64,000 nt of DNA from Alkalicoccus halolimnae (GTDB taxonomy: Bacteria; Bacillota; Bacilli; Bacillales; Salisediminibacteriaceae). How positions within the stretch are numbered: the stretch's first letter is position 1; the number at the start of each line of letters is the position of its first letter. Location of the stretch: positions 2,976,001-3,040,000 of the forward strand of contig NZ_CP144914.1 in assembly GCF_008014775.2 (NCBI RefSeq), written 5' to 3'. Below the pieces are notes generated by a model. That model was not told the origin of the DNA, searched no databases, and was given only the letters and a program-made list of their open reading frames with translations. The position numbers and the translations under genes are program-made. Below are positions 52,261 to 61,471 of the stretch, one piece after another.

Positions 52261-52904
52261 ACCGTTTCCCCCTTCCCGACTACCTCGGCAAGACGGTCGA
52301 CCATATCATCGATCTGCGCAGCTTTCGTGCGGTAACTTACTGGATTTACGATAAAACGGGACGTGATCGGAATCATTGTTTCCAATTCGACAAGACCGTT
52401 TTCCTTAAGCGTCTGCCCCGTCGACACAATATCGACGATACGATCGGCAAGACCAACAATCGGGGCAAGCTCAATGGATCCGTTCAGTTTAATAATCTCC
52501 ACCTGCTCCCCCTGCTCCCGAAAATAATCAGAAGTCAGCTTGGGATATTTAGAGGCAATTTTCGGAGCCACATCTTTACCGGGATCATACGTAGGCAGCG
52601 CGGCTACAGCCATATAGCAGGCGCTGATTTTCAAATCGAGCACTTCGTATACGTCCCGCTCTTCTTCGATCATTACGTCTTTACCTGCGACACCGACATC
52701 TGCGACGCCGTGATCGACATAGGTCGGGACATCCATCGGTTTGGCAAGTATAAATCTCATTCCTGATTCCGGCACCTCAATGATAAGCCTGCGGGAATCG
52801 TCAAAATCCGCAGGCAGGTCGTATCCTGCCCGGCGCAGCAGTTCGAGTGCCTCTTCAAATATGCGACCTTTTGGCATGGCTACTGTTAATAAATTCGCGC
52901 TCAT
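52257..52904 (-). CDS. hisG: ATP phosphoribosyltransferase catalytic subunit, short form
   Basis: 215 aa. First, feedback-controlled step of histidine synthesis. [38 protein letters not shown] and [16 protein letters not shown]. The short form lacks the C-terminal regulatory domain and needs HisZ, which precedes it with a 4-nt overlap. Confidence 0.98.
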   Translation of the reverse strand: MSANLLTVAMPKGRIFEEALELLRRAGYDLPADFDDSRRLIIEVPESGMRFILAKPMDVPTYVDHGVADVGVAGKDVMIEEERDVYEVLDLKISACYMAVAALPTYDPGKDVAPKIASKYPKLTSDYFREQGEQVEIIKLNGSIELAPIVGLADRIVDIVSTGQTLKENGLVELETMIPITSRFIVNPVSYRTKAAQIDDMVDRLAEVVGKGETV

Positions 52905-54091
52905 GATGAGGTCCCTCCATTTCCATTCGAGCCGATGAAATACCTGACTTCCTGAAACTGGGCAGAATAAGCATCGACATTTTTAATTCCGGTAATTTCC
53001 TGAATAACTACGGTCTGTCCTTCACTGCGGAGAGTCCGTGCCTGTTCCATTGCTTCTTTGCGGCGCTCCCCACTGAATATGAGGCATATATCAGAAGTGA
53101 TCCGCTGTTTGGAAACACCAAGTGCTTCTGTCAGCCGGTCAACGCGGAGGCCGAATCCTGTAGCAGGCTCCGGGTGATGGAATTTCGAGAGCAGCTGATC
53201 ATAGCGGCCTCCGCCTCCGAGAGGATATCCAAGTCCTTCGCTGTAAGCTTCAAATACAGTACCTGTATAATAACTCATATGCATAACGAGGTTTAAATCA
53301 ATCATTACATCTTCATTTATTCCATAGTCATTAAGGATATCGAGCAGCTGTTCCAGCTGAGCAAGAGCTGCTTTTCCTTCGTCCGACTCCGTGAGCGTTT
53401 TTGCGTTTTCCACTACTTCGGCCCCGCCCTTCAGACGGAGCAGTTCGTAAAGGCGTCTTTTATCAAGAGAAGATAACGGCAGTTCATCCACTGCTTTTCG
53501 GAAACCGACGTAGTTTTTCTCATAGAGATATCTTCTGAATTCCTGGGCTCTCGATTCGTTTCCAAGCACTTCATTCAGGAGCGCATTAACAAAGCCGACA
53601 TGGCCGACTGCTACCTGGTAGGAACGCACCTCTGCCTGTTTAAGTGAAGAAATCATTAATGAAATAACTTCCGCATCCGCACTAGACGATTCATCACCGA
53701 TCAGTTCGACTCCAACCTGTTCAAACTCCGCAGGACGGCCTCCTTCATACTGCTGGGCACGGAAAACCGGCGCATCATAAGTCAGGCGGAGCGGACGTTC
53801 GGCTCCTTTCATCGTAGAAGCAGCAATACGAGCGATAGGAGCTGTCATATCCGGCCGCAGGACGAGCGTGTTCCCCTGCTGGTCGAGCAGTTTAAATAAC
53901 TGTTGATCGAGTATAGCGGAAGCTGTCCCGACTGTCTCATTAAATTCTACCGTCGGAGTTTCCACCGGTTCGTACCCCCACTGCTGGACTTCCTTCGAAA
54001 CGGACTGTTTTACCCGGCTTTTCAGGTGGTACAGTTCCGGCAGTGTATCCCGCATTCCCTGCGGTTTTTCAAACATAAATAACTTTGGCAT
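52901..54091 (-). CDS. hisZ: ATP phosphoribosyltransferase regulatory subunit
   Basis: 396 aa paralogue of histidyl-tRNA synthetase catalytic core, required with short His[74 protein letters not shown], and [13 protein letters not shown]. It lacks the anticodon-binding C-terminal domain. Start ATG 54091 follows AAAGGATG. First gene of hisZGDBHAFI. Confidence 0.95.
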   Translation of the reverse strand: MPKLFMFEKPQGMRDTLPELYHLKSRVKQSVSKEVQQWGYEPVETPTVEFNETVGTASAILDQQLFKLLDQQGNTLVLRPDMTAPIARIAASTMKGAERPLRLTYDAPVFRAQQYEGGRPAEFEQVGVELIGDESSSADAEVISLMISSLKQAEVRSYQVAVGHVGFVNALLNEVLGNESRAQEFRRYLYEKNYVGFRKAVDELPLSSLDKRRLYELLRLKGGAEVVENAKTLTESDEGKAALAQLEQLLDILNDYGINEDVMIDLNLVMHMSYYTGTVFEAYSEGLGYPLGGGGRYDQLLSKFHHPEPATGFGLRVDRLTEALGVSKQRITSDICLIFSGERRKEAMEQARTLRSEGQTVVIQEITGIKNVDAYSAQFQEVRYFIGSNGNGGTSS

Positions 54092-54166
54092 GGGGCGCTT
54101 CATCCTTTCTGATTTGCATGCACTTTAATGTGCTAACGTGATAGAGCAATAAAGATCTTAATGGAC

Positions 54167-54195
54167 AGTTTACAGGGCTTCCCCCCGTCCGTCAA
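54167..54195 (-). promoter_or_regulatory. Promoter of the his operon
   Basis: Minus strand TTGACG (54195-54190), 17-nt spacer, TAAACT (54172-54167), about 75 nt upstream of hisZ. No T-box or leader peptide fits in the short gap. Confidence 0.65.
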
Positions 54196-54215
54196 CCGGA
54201 GAGGGAAGTAAAAAG

Positions 54216-54247
54216 GAGCCAGCCGCCTAATCGATAGCTGCTGGCTC
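54216..54247 (-). terminator. Terminator of the hprK-lgt-ppaX-acetyltransferase run
   Basis: Minus-strand GAGCCAGC / GCTGGCTC stem followed by CTTTTTAC, overlapping the last codons of the acetyltransferase gene. Confidence 0.75.
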
Positions 54248-54733
54248 ATTATTCAGTCGGATTACCTGCATCGGGTTGCCTCCGACAAATGTACCGGGAG
54301 CAACATCTTTATGAACGAGCGTGGCCGCAGAAACGACCGCTCCGTCGCCGATAGTTACGCCTGGAAGAATCGTTGTATTCGCTCCGATCATCACGTTATC
54401 TCCGATAATCACATCGCCCAGACGGTATTCGTCAATAAGATACTCATGGGCAAGTATCGTCGTATTGTAGCCTATCACCGAATTTTTACCGATTGTAATT
54501 CGTTCCGGGAACATGACATCAAACATAACCATCAGGGCAACGGCCGCCTGGTCGCCTATTTTCGAGCGTAAAAACGTGCGGTACAACTTATTTTTCAAAC
54601 CTAAAAAAGGCATATACCGTGCAATCTGAATGACGAGAAAGTTTTTGACAACTTTTAGAAACGGCACTGTTTTATAGACCTGCCAAAGTGAATTGGCTTC
54701 TGTGACCTGATATCGTTCGGTTCTGCGCGCCAT
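54227..54733 (-). CDS. Hexapeptide-repeat acyltransferase (YvoF-like)
   Basis: 168 aa left-handed beta-helix acetyltransferase. Repeats such as RITIGKNSVIGYNTTILAHEYLIDEYRLGDVIIGDNVMIGANTTILPGVTIGDGAVVSAATLVHKDV and the end FVGGNPMQVIR are typical of the maltose/galactoside O-acetyltransferase group. It follows ppaX by 11 nt. Acceptor unknown. Confidence 0.92.
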   Translation of the reverse strand: MARRTERYQVTEANSLWQVYKTVPFLKVVKNFLVIQIARYMPFLGLKNKLYRTFLRSKIGDQAAVALMVMFDVMFPERITIGKNSVIGYNTTILAHEYLIDEYRLGDVIIGDNVMIGANTTILPGVTIGDGAVVSAATLVHKDVAPGTFVGGNPMQVIRLNNEPAAID

Positions 54734-54744
54734 GTTCCTCCTCC

Positions 54745-55404
54745 TTAACGAAGATTTTCTGTTTGGTTAATAAAACGAAGCAGGTCCGGCATCTCCTCAA
54801 GCATCACGTCCGGCTCAAAAGTCTGCAGATGAGACTTCCCTTTGATAGACCAGGAAACTCCGGCAGACAACGTACCGGTATTTTTCCCGGCCAGAATGTC
54901 GTGTTCACTGTCTCCGACCATAATCGCCTGGTGCGGATTCTTCCCGAGCTGTTCCAGCGCCATCTGCAAAGGCTCAGGATCGGGCTTCGGTTTTGTTATT
55001 TCATCAAGTGAAATGACAACAGGAAAATATTTTTCCATATTCATCAGCTGGATACCTTTGAGTGCTGTATCCCGCCTTTTCGTTGTCACTACAGCCATTG
55101 CATATTTCTGGTCATAAAGCTGCTCCAGCGTTTCCAGCACTCCTGTATATTCCGAAACGAGTTCATCATGCTTAGCGTGATTGAATTCCCGGTACTTGTC
55201 GATCATTTCTGATGCGTAATCGGGGTTCATCCGTTCAAACGTTTCGGAAAGAGGAGGACCGATAAAACCTGCTATATCCTTTCTCGTATACGTTTCCGGA
55301 AAGTAGTGATCCAGCGTATGTTCAAAAGAAGCAACGATCAGGTCAATTGTATTAATAAGCGTTCCATCAAGGTCAAATAAGATAGTGTCAATTTTTTCGT
55401 TCAT
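54745..55404 (-). CDS. ppaX: Pyrophosphatase PpaX (HAD family)
   Basis: 219 aa. HAD motif I FDLDGTLINT at residues 10-19, motif II VVTTKR, motif III lysine in KPKPDPEP and VGDSEHDILAGKNTG. In B. subtilis PpaX hydrolyses pyrophosphate made when HPr kinase acts as a phosphorylase on P-Ser-HPr. Co-location with hprK supports that role. Start ATG 55404 follows GAAGGAG. Confidence 0.94.
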   Translation of the reverse strand: MNEKIDTILFDLDGTLINTIDLIVASFEHTLDHYFPETYTRKDIAGFIGPPLSETFERMNPDYASEMIDKYREFNHAKHDELVSEYTGVLETLEQLYDQKYAMAVVTTKRRDTALKGIQLMNMEKYFPVVISLDEITKPKPDPEPLQMALEQLGKNPHQAIMVGDSEHDILAGKNTGTLSAGVSWSIKGKSHLQTFEPDVMLEEMPDLLRFINQTENLR

Positions 55405-55421
55405 GTTTATATCTCCTTCTA

Positions 55422-56384
55422 TTATCTATCAGAAGCAGCTTCTGCTTCTTCATATTCTTTTTCATCCTCTGTTTTTTTCTCTGCACGGTTCCAAACAAAA
55501 GCTACAGCTGCAGTAAGCAGGACGGCCGTTACAAGACGGACGAGCAGCAAAGGCCACAGTGGAATGCCGAGAGGGGCAAAAATAAGGGTATCTTCAATAA
55601 CTGCATGGCAGGCCACGAGGAAAATAAACACAAGATACAAATCCTTCTTCGAAACCCCGTCTTCCCTGGCAGCCTGAATCATCACTCCTGCTCCGTAGGC
55701 AAGACCGAACAATAGTCCGGCCGCGAGCGTCGTCGATGTGTTGGACCGGACGCCAAGCACCTTCGTAAACGGCGTCATCCAGCGGGAAAATACCGGCAGC
55801 CATTTCATGTCTTTCATAACCTGGACGAAAATCATAATAGGGATGACAATCGCCGCCAGCTGCAGAATACCGATTACAGCACTTTCGATTCCATATAGCA
55901 CGATCGGCATTAAGCCTTCCACTTCCGAAGGACCTGCAGGAACGAATCCGTAGCTTGCCCGCTCTGCTCCCCCCTGCCAGACGAGGTGAATTATCCATGC
56001 TGAAAATAAAGCCAGGCCGATCCGCACAAGCAGAACGACACTGATACGCAGCCCCACCTGTTTTGCCACTGCCGATTCCACAAATAAGTTGTGGGAGAAG
56101 GAAAGCATCACCGCGAGAATAAATACTTCTTTCACGGTTAAATCCATCGTAAGCATAGCCCCAATAGCCGCGTAAAGGTTCAGTATATTTCCTAGAACAA
56201 GAGGGATAGCTGCTTCGCCCGGCAGACCGATCCACCCCATCATCGGGGAAAGAAGACGTATCAGCCATTCCATCACAACTGTCTGACTGAGCATGGTAAC
56301 GATAAGCGTAATCGGAAAAATAATTTTCCCCAGTTTCCACGTCGTCATAAGTCCATTTATTAAGCCGGTTTTCAACGTCTGCAA
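55422..56384 (-). CDS. Nucleoside-recognition/Gate-domain membrane protein (YvoD-like)
   Basis: 320 aa with about eight membrane helices and two gate-domain-like halves (LGKIIFPITLIVTMLSQTVVMEWL... and LLFGLAYGAGVMIQAAREDG). The start is TTG 56384 (MQTLKTGLINGL) after AAAGGAGGTG; the 204-nt upstream open frame is inside repeat copy D. Belongs to the hprK-lgt-yvoD-ppaX run of Bacilli but is separated from lgt by a 522-nt repeat-filled gap. Transport substrate unknown. Confidence 0.88.
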   Translation of the reverse strand: MQTLKTGLINGLMTTWKLGKIIFPITLIVTMLSQTVVMEWLIRLLSPMMGWIGLPGEAAIPLVLGNILNLYAAIGAMLTMDLTVKEVFILAVMLSFSHNLFVESAVAKQVGLRISVVLLVRIGLALFSAWIIHLVWQGGAERASYGFVPAGPSEVEGLMPIVLYGIESAVIGILQLAAIVIPIMIFVQVMKDMKWLPVFSRWMTPFTKVLGVRSNTSTTLAAGLLFGLAYGAGVMIQAAREDGVSKKDLYLVFIFLVACHAVIEDTLIFAPLGIPLWPLLLVRLVTAVLLTAAVAFVWNRAEKKTEDEKEYEEAEAASDR

Positions 56385-56416
56385 AGCAGCACCTCCTTTC
56401 CAATCAATTGATTTCA

Positions 56417-56873
56417 GCTGTGTTAAAACATTGTTGTTGATACATGTAGAAAACTCCGCTTCAGCCCTGCCGTGGAGGAGATCTCCGGGTAGGCTTACGC
56501 CATGCGGGATCTTCCGACCTCCTTCTTCCACAGCACAGTGAACTCTTTGGAAATTATATGCACTATATATCAAATGCTCTAAAACCAAAATAGATCATTC
56601 AATTCCAAGAAGTACTGTTTTACGTTCCTGTTCGAACTATGGGAATGGATTTCCCATCAATACAGGTGGAATCAATGATATCAGAAGAGGTCTTCTTTAT
56701 TAGAGACATGTTTCCTGCTCTATATTTTATACCGTAAGCTGTAGTGGAGATGGGAAGGCTCCTGGGCGAATACGGACGGGATCAGCTGAGGCCCGCCCGG
56801 AAAGCGTCCCCATGGAAACGAAAGCGCACGCTTATCGTTAATCCACTTTATTTTCAAGGTAGCCAAAAAAAAG
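56417..56873 (+). repeat. Interspersed repeat copy D
   Basis: Left part: GTGTTAAAACATTGTTGTTGATACATGTAGAAAACTCCGCTTCAGCCCTGCCGTGGAGGAGATC (as in the first unit of copy A), then TACAGGTGGAATCAATGATATCAGAAGAGGTCTTCTTTATTAGAGAC, ACCGTAAGCTGTAGTGGAGATGGGAAGGCTCC, and GGCCCGCCCGGAAAGCGTCCCCATGGAAACGAAAGCGCACG with terminal TTATTTTCAAGGTAGCC. A middle stretch (CAAGGACGAGC to CGACCGCAGGG) is missing, so it is internally deleted. Confidence 0.8.
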
Positions 56874-56906
56874 AAATGTTCGTGAAAATTTATTATTGGA
56901 ACGCTG

Positions 56907-57719
56907 CTAATTATCCAAATATCGTTTGTCGGCAAGCCCCTTCTTCCGGCGGTAAATGATAAGAATAATACCTGCTATAATCAGCGTAATTGAAAGCACC
57001 TGAGCTGTACGAAGCACTCCGAAAAGAAGTAAATAGTCGGTCCGTATGCCTTCTATCACAAGCCGTCCGATTGAATAATAAATGAAATACGTAATAAACA
57101 GCTCTCCTCTGCGGAGGTTCCAGCGGCGAAGATAAAGAAGCAGTGCTACACCCAGAATATTCCATACCGATTCATATAAAAACGTAGGATGATGATAGGC
57201 ACCATTTATGAACATCTGTTCAATAATAAAATTAGGAAGCATCATATTCTCCAGGAAGCTCCGCGGCACTTCTCCGCCGTATACTTCCTGATTCATAAAG
57301 TTTCCCCACCGGCCGATTGCCTGCCCGAGGAGAATACCAGGGGCCGTAATATCTGCGAGTTTCCAGAAGGAAACCTTTCTCACCTTCGCAAAGATCAGTC
57401 CGGTAATAACAGAAGCAATCAGCGCCCCGTGAATTGCAAGTCCACCTTCCCATATAGCAAAGGCACTAATGGGATTATCGGCGAATTGTTCCCACCGGAA
57501 AATAACATAGTAAATTCTGGCACCGATAATCGCTGCCGGCAGTGCAAACATAAGCAGATCTGCCAGCATATCGGCCGGCAGTCCGCGTTTCTTCATTTCT
57601 CTGTTAGTCAGCAAATATCCGAGAAAAGCTCCAAGCCCTATCAAAATTCCATACCAGAAAATTGTAAGAGGACCGATTTCAAAAGCTATCGGATCAAGCG
57701 GCTGGGCAGTTAAAAACAA
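56907..57719 (-). CDS. lgt: Prolipoprotein diacylglyceryl transferase
   Basis: 270 aa polytopic membrane enzyme that adds diacylglycerol to the lipobox cysteine of lipoproteins. The signature [17 protein letters not shown] (arginine and asparagine conserved) is present, along with YPTFLYES-like [12 protein letters not shown] and the N-terminal [20 protein letters not shown] segment. Start TTG 57719 follows AAGGAGATG, 17 nt after hprK. Confidence 0.96.
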   Translation of the reverse strand: MFLTAQPLDPIAFEIGPLTIFWYGILIGLGAFLGYLLTNREMKKRGLPADMLADLLMFALPAAIIGARIYYVIFRWEQFADNPISAFAIWEGGLAIHGALIASVITGLIFAKVRKVSFWKLADITAPGILLGQAIGRWGNFMNQEVYGGEVPRSFLENMMLPNFIIEQMFINGAYHHPTFLYESVWNILGVALLLYLRRWNLRRGELFITYFIYYSIGRLVIEGIRTDYLLLFGVLRTAQVLSITLIIAGIILIIYRRKKGLADKRYLDN

Positions 57720-57736
57720 TTACTTCATCTCCTTCT

Positions 57737-58675
57737 TCAATCGTTGTCAGTATCACTTTCATTAATAACAGAGGTGAGCCGCTCTGAAAATTGTTCTGCC
57801 GCATTAATTCCCATTCGTTTCAATCGGAAGTTCATTGCTGCTACTTCAATAATAACGGCCAGATTTCTCCCCGGACGGACCGGCACCGTGATTTTCGGCA
57901 GTCCTGTGTCAAAAACCTGCATAAAATCCTCGTCGAGGCCGAGTCGGTCGTATTGTTTTTTCTGATCCCAGGCTTCAAGGTCGATTGCAAGTCCGATACG
58001 TTTTTCATTACGGACAGCCCCTGCCCCGAAAAGAGTCATTACGTTTATAATACCGAGACCGCGTATTTCAAGCAAATGACGGATAAGCTCTGGAGAACGT
58101 CCGACGAGCACACCATCCTGCTCCTGGCGTATTTCCACCGAGTCATCTGCTACGAGGCGGTGACCACGGCGGACCAGGTCCAGAGCCGTTTCACTCTTAC
58201 CTACACCGCTGGATCCTGTAATCATGACACCTATGCCATAAATATCGATCAAAACCCCGTGCAGGGCGGTCATCGGAGCCAGCTTACTTTCCAGATAGGT
58301 AGTCAGTTTACTGCTCATTCGTGTCGTCGAAATTTCCGTTGAGAAAATCGGTAAACCTACTTCATTCGCCGCATTTATTAATGGCTGGGGGGCTTCCATT
58401 CCACGCGAGAGAATAACAGCCGGCGTATCGTACGTGCAGAGCTGTTCCATTCGATCGAGCTGTTCTTCTTCACTCAGCTGTTCATAAAATGAGAGTTCCG
58501 TTTTTCCGATCAGCTGGATCCTTTTTGCAGGATAATATGTAAAAAAACCTGCCATTTCCATTCCCGGCCGGGAAATATCGCTTGTAGTAATTGGTCTGTA
58601 AGCCACAGAATCTTCATCATTAACCAATGCTAATTCGAATTCCTCCATTATATCTTTTGTTGTTACTTCTGCCAT
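57737..58675 (-). CDS. hprK: HPr kinase/phosphorylase
   Basis: 312 aa sensor enzyme that phosphorylates the regulatory serine of HPr and Crh. Walker [13 protein letters not shown] near residue 155, followed by [10 protein letters not shown] and the family signature [10 protein letters not shown]. Start ATG 58675 (MAEVTTKDI) follows GGGAGAG. It ends with TGA, showing that TGA is a normal stop here. First gene of hprK-lgt-yvoD-ppaX-acetyltransferase. Confidence 0.97.
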   Translation of the reverse strand: MAEVTTKDIMEEFELALVNDEDSVAYRPITTSDISRPGMEMAGFFTYYPAKRIQLIGKTELSFYEQLSEEEQLDRMEQLCTYDTPAVILSRGMEAPQPLINAANEVGLPIFSTEISTTRMSSKLTTYLESKLAPMTALHGVLIDIYGIGVMITGSSGVGKSETALDLVRRGHRLVADDSVEIRQEQDGVLVGRSPELIRHLLEIRGLGIINVMTLFGAGAVRNEKRIGLAIDLEAWDQKKQYDRLGLDEDFMQVFDTGLPKITVPVRPGRNLAVIIEVAAMNFRLKRMGINAAEQFSERLTSVINESDTDND

Positions 58676-58776
58676 TTTTACTCTCTCCCCTCGCAAAAAC
58701 ATAGTCTTTCTTTATTTTAGCATATCAAAGGCCAGGCTGCGCCGGAAGTCGCCTGCTTGAAATTTATTCTTTTGGT

Positions 58777-59160
58777 TCTGTTAAAGCTCCGTGTTGTTAT
58801 TGGATTGCCTGCGGCTTACCTTGCGTCCGGGAGGATCTTCCCGCTTTCTTTTTCCGCAGGCGTCTTGAAAATCGCACTGGCACTGGTTTCTACCTTTGTA
58901 CCTCCTTGATTCAACCACCGGGCTTTCAGTGTTGGGAAATCAAAACGAAGCGGAGTTATCTGTATTTATCAACAATAGACTTGGCTCTTACGCACGTTTG
59001 GTGAAAACAAGATATATCTGACAAAAAAACTAATTTAACCCTTAAACATTCTATCGTTTAAGCCTGGGCCGCCAGCTTTTTAAGTAGACTTATCTTCTGT
59101 CATCGTAAGCCGGAAAGACAAGTTCCCCTTTTTCGCGTAAGAACCATAGACTTTAACAGA
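58777..59160 (+). repeat. Interspersed repeat R6 with terminal inverted repeats
   Basis: Left end TCTGTTAAAGCTCCGTGTTGTTAT, right end ACTTTAACAGA. The first 210 nt are largely the reverse complement of copy A first unit (TCTTCCCGCTTTCTTTTTCCGCAGGCGTC, GCACTGGCACTGGTTTCTACCTT). Then follows the 165-bp core shared with R1 (CTTACGCACGTTTGGTGAAAAC to CCCTTTTTCGCGTAAG). Direct neighbour of copy E. Confidence 0.75.
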
Positions 59161-59458
59161 GACACTCATGCAGGTTGACTGCCCCATGATGGATGAAAAT
59201 GGTCTTTTACAGGAATGGAATTTCCCTTCTGTACAGGTTGAATCAATGATGTTCAAGAATGAGGTTTCTTTATTATAAGAGGGTTTTTTTACCGTAAGCT
59301 GGAGTGGACATGGGGCGACTCCAGTTCGATTAAGGACGAGCCCACTCCGCCCGACGTAGGGGAGGGCGGAATTAGCTGAGGCCGGCCCGCCCGGAAAGCG
59401 TCCCCATGGAAACGAAAGCGACCATTCATAGCTTATCTGTTTTATTTTCAAGGTAGCC
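59161..59458 (+). repeat. Interspersed repeat copy E, nearly full second unit
   Basis: GACACTCATGCAGG, CCATGATGGATGAAAATGGTCTTTTACAGGAATGGAATT, TGTACAGGTTGAATCAATGATGTTCA, TTTTTTTACCGTAAGCTGGAGTGGACATGGGGCGACTCC, AAGGACGAGC, GGGCGGAATTAGCTGAGGCCGGCCCGCCCGGAAAGCGTCCCCATGGAAACGAAAGCG, TTTATTTTCAAGGTAGCC. With R6 it fills the hprK upstream gap. An extended -10 (TGCTAAAAT, about 58716) could serve hprK. Confidence 0.85.
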
Positions 59459-59547
59459 ATTCTTTTATATAGTCTTAAATAGCTACTCCAGAAAGGAGCT
59501 CGTTCTGCCCGCCTGAAAAACAGACCCGGGTTCAATTAAATTGCACA

Positions 59548-59578
59548 TAAAAAACCGCTGGAAGCTTCCCTCCAGCGG
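59548..59578 (-). terminator. Terminator of the yvl-like operon
   Basis: Minus-strand CCGCTGGA GGGAAGCT TCCAGCGG followed by TTTTTTATG. Confidence 0.9.
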
Positions 59579-59586
59579 GAGTACCT

Positions 59587-59946
59587 TTATTTTCTTTTTG
59601 TAAGGGGATCGACAATAAAGTTGGAAATAACCGCATTCAGAATCGCAAATATAACGGCTGCCACTATGGCGATACCAAAGCCGTCAATCTGAAAGCTGTC
59701 TCCCATTATCCAGGCTGTCAGCATCAGCGTAATGGCGTTAATTACAAAGAGAAAGAGCCCGAGAGATAAAATCGTAACCGGAAGAGTAAGGATAACAAGA
59801 ATCGGTTTAACAATCACGTTAACTACCGCCAGGATAAGACTTGCCAAAAGAGCGGCTCCGAAGCCGGAAAGTTCGATACTGCCGAACAGGTTCGCAATGA
59901 TCAGCAGAACGACAGCGTTAACGACTAACTGTATCAGCCAGCTCAT
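59587..59946 (-). CDS. Phage-holin-family (YvlD-like) membrane protein
   Basis: 119 aa with four hydrophobic helices and little else (LIQLVVNAVVLLIIANLFGSIEL, LILAVVNVIVKPILVILTLPVTILSLGLFLFVINAITLML). This is the YvlD/phage-holin-IV superfamily found with PspC-like genes. It overlaps the PspC gene by 4 nt. Likely an envelope-stress component by context; no direct evidence for holin activity. Confidence 0.88.
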   Translation of the reverse strand: MSWLIQLVVNAVVLLIIANLFGSIELSGFGAALLASLILAVVNVIVKPILVILTLPVTILSLGLFLFVINAITLMLTAWIMGDSFQIDGFGIAIVAAVIFAILNAVISNFIVDPLTKRK

Positions 59947-60143
59947 GCTTGATCGGCCTCAGTATCATTCGGCACAAGGAAAATGGCCGCAATATAGAGA
60001 ATCGCAACAAGGGCTGAAAATGGAATGAACAAAATAGCTGCAATAATCCGGACGAGGGTCGGATCAATGTTAAAATACTCCCCTAAACCGCCACAGACTC
60101 CGGCAAGTTTACGGTCTTCTGTCGTTCTCGTTAAACGTTTCAT
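59943..60143 (-). CDS. PspC-domain protein (YvlC-like)
   Basis: 66 aa. The PspC domain reads RKLAGVCGGLGEYFNIDPTLVRII followed by one long membrane helix. Start ATG 60143 follows AGGAGTG. Second gene of a three-gene envelope-stress-type operon. Confidence 0.93.
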   Translation of the reverse strand: MKRLTRTTEDRKLAGVCGGLGEYFNIDPTLVRIIAAILFIPFSALVAILYIAAIFLVPNDTEADQA

Positions 60144-60178
60144 TAAAAATCACTCCTTTTTTCTTCGCGGTCAGCATA

Positions 60179-61282
60179 TTATTTGATGTTTACAGATCCG
60201 GTGGAAGCTTCTGCTTCAATATAAAAGTGTCCTTCCCCTTCCTTGTTGGCAAGGAAGGTTAACTTTTTATTGGCAAAATCTTTCTTTTCATCGATGACGC
60301 TCATATTAGGAAGCTGACAGTGAATGCCGCCGACATTTGTTTTCGCTTCCCCTTCGGTTTTAACCCCGTCAGGAACTGCTATATAAATGCTTCCTGTCGT
60401 TGTTTTAATATAGGCTTTTGACTGAGAAGCTTCCGAAAGACGGAAATGGATCGTTCCGTTTACTGATTCCAGATGCATATTGCCGCGTCCAGCTTCTATA
60501 TTCAATGTCCCGTTCATCGTTTTCAGCTCTGCTTCCATCGAGTGCAGACGACGGATGTTAATTGGTCCGTTAATCGTTTCTATACGTACTTCCTTTGCGT
60601 CTACTCTATCGAAAGAAACTTTGCCGTTGATCGCTTTTGCTTCCAAACGGTGTACAGGAATATCTTCCCCATTCATTTTACCGTTAAACGTATACAGCTT
60701 TAATTTGTCGAGATGCTCGGTCGGAAAATAAATGACCGTATTAACCCTCATCGTCTTTTTTCTCGCTTCCAGTTTCAGCTTCCCATTGGAAAAACTGAAC
60801 TGGACATCACGCAGAAATTCACGCTTGGCTGATTCTTTGTCCTTCATACGGTAAACCTGCACATCACATTCTATGCGGATGTCTTTTTCATTCCATGGCT
60901 TCAGCTCAATATTCCCGTTTTCAATATGAATGTCTGCTTCCTTAAGAAAAACATCCTTATGCTCAAAAACATGCTGAATGGATTCTGACGGACCAAAATT
61001 GAAGTCGAGATCAAATTCCTTTACGCGGTGCACCGCATCGTCGACAAACTCAGAAAATTTCGTTGCAAAAGTATTAAAAGTCTCTTCTGCTTTACGGTAA
61101 TCCCACTGTGACCGCTGATCCTGACCCTGACTTTTTCCCTCTTGGTTCTTCTCTTTAGAAGATGCTGGTTCCTCTTCCTCCCGGCTGCCCTCTTTCAGAG
61201 CGTTTAAAAGGCGCATGCCTTCTTCCGCGGAAATCTTACCGTCTTCGATCATCTTAAGAATCATTTGACGTTCTTCCTGCAT
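60179..61282 (-). CDS. DUF4097-family beta-strand-repeat protein (YvlB-like)
   Basis: 367 aa. N-terminal helical SHOCT-like segment MQEERQMILKMIEDGKISAEEGMRLLNAL, then a polar low-complexity linker (GSREEEEPASSKEKNQEGKSQGQDQRSQ), then regular beta-strand repeats (INGKVSFDRVDAKEVRIETINGPINIRRLHSMEAELKTMNGTLNIEAGRGNMHLESVNG). Start ATG 61282 follows AAGGAGTG. Corresponds to B. subtilis YvlB, first gene with yvlC and yvlD. Confidence 0.9.
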   Translation of the reverse strand: MQEERQMILKMIEDGKISAEEGMRLLNALKEGSREEEEPASSKEKNQEGKSQGQDQRSQWDYRKAEETFNTFATKFSEFVDDAVHRVKEFDLDFNFGPSESIQHVFEHKDVFLKEADIHIENGNIELKPWNEKDIRIECDVQVYRMKDKESAKREFLRDVQFSFSNGKLKLEARKKTMRVNTVIYFPTEHLDKLKLYTFNGKMNGEDIPVHRLEAKAINGKVSFDRVDAKEVRIETINGPINIRRLHSMEAELKTMNGTLNIEAGRGNMHLESVNGTIHFRLSEASQSKAYIKTTTGSIYIAVPDGVKTEGEAKTNVGGIHCQLPNMSVIDEKKDFANKKLTFLANKEGEGHFYIEAEASTGSVNIK

Positions 61283-61471
61283 CGTGAACACTCCTTCCTG
61301 TTTTTACCTTACCTTCATTTTACACGCTGTAAATTGTTCCAGCCTCCGCCTTCCGACGTATTCTTGTTCAGACAAAAGACTGTTTCTCTTTTATACGTCT
61401 GGACCGGTCCGGCGTTTCAAATATTCCCCGGCACATCCTTTTTTGGGATAAAAGGAAGCGCAGGCATCAGC

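Noticed and set aside
50827..52335. 502-codon open frame on the plus strand antisense to hisD/hisB
   Set aside because: It mirrors the real, motif-complete hisD and hisB in codon shadow, has no RBS or recognisable domain and is Cys- and Phe-rich, as antisense frames are.
54104..54215. T-box or attenuator in front of hisZ
   Set aside because: Only about 110 nt are available, with no T-box core sequence or leader peptide seen.
59080..59535. 151-codon minus-strand open frame over repeats R6/E
   Set aside because: It runs through repeat units with no RBS or protein family; related peptides in other copies arise from the repeat itself.
59587..59946. Prophage (holin gene)
   Set aside because: The holin-like protein is the YvlD type in a PspC/YvlB operon; no other phage gene is nearby.
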